Assembly: GCF_023228785.1 (NCBI RefSeq)
Contig: NZ_JALOAN010000061.1
Coordinates: 1 to 7,178 of the forward strand
DNA: 7,178 nt
DNA from: Sulfurimonas sp.
GTDB lineage: Bacteria > Campylobacterota > Campylobacteria > Campylobacterales > Sulfurimonadaceae
Direction: 5' to 3'
Below the pieces are notes generated by a model that searched no databases, had not been told where the DNA came from, and saw nothing but the letters and a program-made list of their open reading frames with translations. Positions 5,085 through 7,178 of the stretch are shown in pieces (the stretch's first letter is position 1; every line of letters begins with the position of its first letter). Position numbers and translations under genes: made by a program.

Positions 5085-6467
5085 TTACTTTCTTGCTTTA
5101 GCATTTGCTTTATCTATAGAGAAAAAAGCTATGAAGTTAGCCAAAGTCCCCACTACTAAACCATCGATCCCAAGAGGAGAGCCTAAAAGGTTGCTCCAGA
5201 CAAGTGTAGTGATGATGCCAGCTGAAGCACCTGCTATAAAGCGTTTTTTGCTAAGTTTTAAACCAAGTAAAGCAGCAGCTAATGGAACTAAGGTAGTAGG
5301 TGCCCAAAAGTTATAGGAGTAGATTAGAATATCTAAAACACTATCAATAGAGAGTGCAAATATAACCGCTATGATACCAACAGCTAAAGTAGTCATACGT
5401 GCAAGTTTAAGTTCCGCTTCTTGACTAAGTGGGTTCTTTAATATGGGTTTTATGATGTCGTTATTAAAAGCGATTGCAGCTGCATTTAAAAATGAATCTG
5501 CTGAAGACATAATGATAGAGATAATAGCTGAGATAACTACAGCTTGAAGTAGAGGAGGAAGTGCTTCTTGAATGACATAAGGCATAGCAAGGTTTGCATC
5601 TAGAGATGGTTGCATAGCAAGGGCTACAAGACCTATCAATCCAGTAACTAGAAAAAATGGAATAGAGTAAAGTCCGCTAAGCATTGTTCCTCTTTTTACA
5701 TTATGATTTTCTTTACCAATAAGGAGTCTTTGAACATAGGGTGGAACTAAAGTTTCACCTAGTAAAAATGTAAGAAAAAGTGAGATAAGAGCAATAAGCG
5801 CCATAGGCTCAAGTGAGATAGTGAAGTGACTTGCTGGTACCGCTTGAACAACTTCACCCCAACCACCTAGATACTCTATACCAAAGTAAAGAGTGAGTGG
5901 AATACCAACAGAGAGAACTATAAACTGAACAATGTCCGTCCAAACAACAGCTCTCATTCCTCCTATAGTTGAGTAGATAATTACGATGCTAAGACCTAGT
6001 ATGATACCAGTTGAGCGGTCAAGTCCTAAAAAAAGATTAAAAATATATCCCATCGCACCTATTTGAGCGCCAAGAATTCCTGCACTTAAAATCACACCAA
6101 AAACGCCTGCAAAAATCCTAGACTCTTTTCCATAAGCTGGTTCCATAATGTCGCCTATAGATATGGCATCAGGGTAGTGTTTGATGTTTGGAGCGATATA
6201 TTTTGCCACTAAGATCTCTTTTACGCTAAATCCCCAAAGAGCTACAATATTTGAGATCCCAACTAAAAAAACCTTCTCAGCATTACCCATAGAAAAACCG
6301 CCACCAATAAAAGAAGCACTAAGAGTTGCAAAGATAGCCATAGTTCCAAATGACTTTGAAGCTACAGCATAATCCTTGATATCTTTAACACCACGACCTG
6401 CCCAGATACCGATAAGCAGTACAATGATGAGGTATGAAAATATTATAATGCTTTGAGTGGTAAACAT
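5085..6467 (-). CDS. Sodium:solute symporter (SSS family)
   Basis: This inner-membrane secondary transporter of the SSS family (PutP/SGLT-like, LeuT fold) would use the Na+ gradient to import a small solute; the substrate cannot be told from sequence. The 460 aa form about 12-13 hydrophobic helices. Hallmarks are the SASFIGGGF stretch at 50-58 in the broken first core helix, GGMRAVVWTDIVQ at 169-181, PPYVQRLLIGK at 242-252, and SSADSFLNA at 321-329, which holds the serines of the Na2 site. The C-terminus (DKANAKARK) is basic and cytoplasmic. For the start, AAAAGGGA directly abuts the ATG, while GGAG (6482-6479) sits 10 nt upstream and is the more usable Shine-Dalgarno. It has its own promoter at 6500-6528 and is followed by the DUF234 gene. 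Confidence 0.93.
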   Translation of the reverse strand: MFTTQSIIIFSYLIIVLLIGIWAGRGVKDIKDYAVASKSFGTMAIFATLSASFIGGGFSMGNAEKVFLVGISNIVALWGFSVKEILVAKYIAPNIKHYPDAISIGDIMEPAYGKESRIFAGVFGVILSAGILGAQIGAMGYIFNLFLGLDRSTGIILGLSIVIIYSTIGGMRAVVWTDIVQFIVLSVGIPLTLYFGIEYLGGWGEVVQAVPASHFTISLEPMALIALISLFLTFLLGETLVPPYVQRLLIGKENHNVKRGTMLSGLYSIPFFLVTGLIGLVALAMQPSLDANLAMPYVIQEALPPLLQAVVISAIISIIMSSADSFLNAAAIAFNNDIIKPILKNPLSQEAELKLARMTTLAVGIIAVIFALSIDSVLDILIYSYNFWAPTTLVPLAAALLGLKLSKKRFIAGASAGIITTLVWSNLLGSPLGIDGLVVGTLANFIAFFSIDKANAKARK

Positions 6468-6499
6468 TCCCTTTTAGCTCCATTTACAAAAGTGGCTGT

Positions 6500-6528
6500 A
6501 GTATACAATTAATATTGATTAAATTCAA
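6500..6528 (-). promoter_or_regulatory. Sigma-70-type promoter of the symporter-DUF234 operon
   Basis: On the minus strand there is TTGAAT (6528-6523), a 17-bp spacer, then TATACT (6505-6500). Both boxes and the spacing are close to consensus. Transcription would start near 6493, leaving a leader of about 26 nt before the symporter ATG at 6467. It lies just downstream of the porin terminator, so the symporter pair would be transcribed independently of the porin gene. Confidence 0.6.
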
Positions 6529-6541
6529 TTTTTATAGGAGT

Positions 6542-6573
6542 AAAAGAGATGCCTTCGCGTGCATCTCTTTTTT
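6542..6573 (-). terminator. Intrinsic terminator of the porin gene (works on paper in both directions)
   Basis: AAAAGAGATGC (6542-6552) pairs perfectly over 11 bp with GCATCTCTTTT (6561-6571) around the loop CTTCGCGT. On the minus strand the stem ends in TCTCTTTTA about 50 bp after the porin stop codon at 6595-6593. The plus strand shows an even longer T run (6568-6573), but no plus-strand gene precedes it, so its job is most likely to end the porin transcript. Confidence 0.85.
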
Positions 6574-6592
6574 GAGGAGAATTAGAAGAGGA

Positions 6593-7177
6593 TTAAAATT
6601 TGTAAGCTAGAGTAGTACTAACTTGAGTTAAGTCAGTAGAGTTATGCCCAAGATCTTTTTCATCTTCATTTATAATTGTAAGAATGGCACTAAGATTTAG
6701 ACTCTTAGTGATGTCATAACCTGCCCATAAACAAAACTCACTCTGCTTGTAGTTAGTACTGCTAAGAGATAGAGAATCAGGTAGCTTATAAGTACTATGA
6801 CCATAAATAGCACTAAGACTAAGCCCCATAACATTTTTAGAAAGAGTTATGTATGGAGTTCGAGTATCTATCGCTATATAGTTGTAGAGTTTATCTCCTT
6901 CTTCAAAAGGTGTAACATTTTCACCACCCTTATAAGCAGAACCCCAACCGCCATCTTTTCCTGTTTGGATATATCCAATCCCAAGATTATAACCATCAAG
7001 CTCTACATATGCCTTCGTATCGATAAGTGAACCATCTTTATTTTGAACTAATTTTTCATCTGTTTGCATATAGTGAAAAAATCCACCATACTTAAAATCA
7101 CCACTCTCTAGTGCAAGTGTAGCCTTACCACCATAAACTGAGTAGTTGCTCGGAGCATGAAGTGCGTAGGCCTTAAC
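6593..7177 (-). CDS. Outer-membrane beta-barrel porin, C-terminal part (5' end outside window)
   Basis: The frame stays open from the right window edge to the TAA at 6595-6593, giving 194 visible residues. The segment starting at Met (7069) is therefore not the true start; upstream codons continue in frame (for example YSVYGGKATLALESGDFKYG). The sequence shows alternating polar/aromatic beta-strands joined by Gly/Asp/Asn-rich loops, low Cys content, and a C-terminal Tyr-x-Phe (AYKF), the signal for BAM-mediated barrel insertion. Strand pairs such as YITLSKNVMGLSLSAIYGHS and FCLWAGYDITKSLNLSAILT are typical of Opr-type (OprD-like) porins common in Campylobacterota. It would let small solutes cross the outer membrane. 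Terminator at 6542-6573. Subfamily assignment is tentative; the barrel call is firm. Confidence 0.8.
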   Translation of the reverse strand, partial: VKAYALHAPSNYSVYGGKATLALESGDFKYGGFFHYMQTDEKLVQNKDGSLIDTKAYVELDGYNLGIGYIQTGKDGGWGSAYKGGENVTPFEEGDKLYNYIAIDTRTPYITLSKNVMGLSLSAIYGHSTYKLPDSLSLSSTNYKQSEFCLWAGYDITKSLNLSAILTIINEDEKDLGHNSTDLTQVSTTLAYKF

Positions 7178-7178
7178 T

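Noticed and set aside
6549..6575. Short plus-strand frame MPSRASLF with an AGGAG upstream
   Set aside because: Only 8 codons, and it coincides exactly with the terminator hairpin, which explains the sequence fully.
6593..7069. A complete 158-aa protein starting at the Met at 7069
   Set aside because: The frame remains open upstream to the window edge with porin-like beta-strand sequence, and no ribosome binding site precedes this Met; it is an internal residue of a longer porin.

Overview
The window looks like chromosomal housekeeping sequence from an AT-rich member of the Campylobacterota (formerly Epsilonproteobacteria), tentatively a Sulfurimonas-like organism. The reasons are the low GC, short intergenic gaps, lysine/glutamate/isoleucine-rich proteins, an Opr-type porin, and an RF2 gene that reads through without a frameshift. 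The taxonomic call is an inference from composition and gene character, not from a marker-gene comparison. I see no rRNA, tRNA, CRISPR array, insertion sequence or phage gene.

Layout, left to right. Positions 1-40 hold the first codons of a minus-strand gene that runs off the left edge. Positions 41-140 are its upstream region, with an extended -10 promoter candidate and three copies of TTTACAC. Next is bpt (141-854, minus), a leucyl/arginyl-tRNA-protein transferase of the N-degron pathway. It is divergent from a small two-helix membrane protein (901-1239, plus). That gene converges on prfB (1295-2392, minus), release factor 2. prfB is divergent from panC (2443-3264, plus), pantothenate synthetase, which is followed by a protein with a C-terminal J-domain (3329-4132, plus). 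The J-domain gene ends 4 bp from a convergent pair of minus-strand genes: an SSS-family Na+/solute symporter (5085-6467) and, 9 bp downstream of it, a DUF234 protein with a PD-(D/E)XK-like motif and no ATPase domain (4137-5075). At the right edge is the C-terminal part of an outer-membrane porin (6593 to beyond 7178, minus), closed by a strong hairpin terminator at 6542-6573.

The genes do not form one pathway. They cover protein fate (Bpt, RF2, J-domain co-chaperone), cofactor synthesis (PanC) and the envelope (small membrane protein, symporter, porin). The clearest operon is symporter-DUF234, with a well-formed TTGAAT-17-TATACT promoter at 6500-6528.

I found no convincing new multi-gene system. 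The most interesting signal is in the control DNA. Both divergent gene pairs (bpt/membrane protein and prfB/panC) are separated by about 50 bp, and each gap contains a 16-bp palindrome made of two inverted -10 hexamers with a 4-bp spacer (CATAAT-TTGC-ATTATG and TATAAT-TGCG-ATTATA). These look like compact symmetric bidirectional promoters. Secondary leads are the ATPase-less DUF234 protein beside a transporter and the unrecognised ~200-residue N-terminal region of the J-domain protein.
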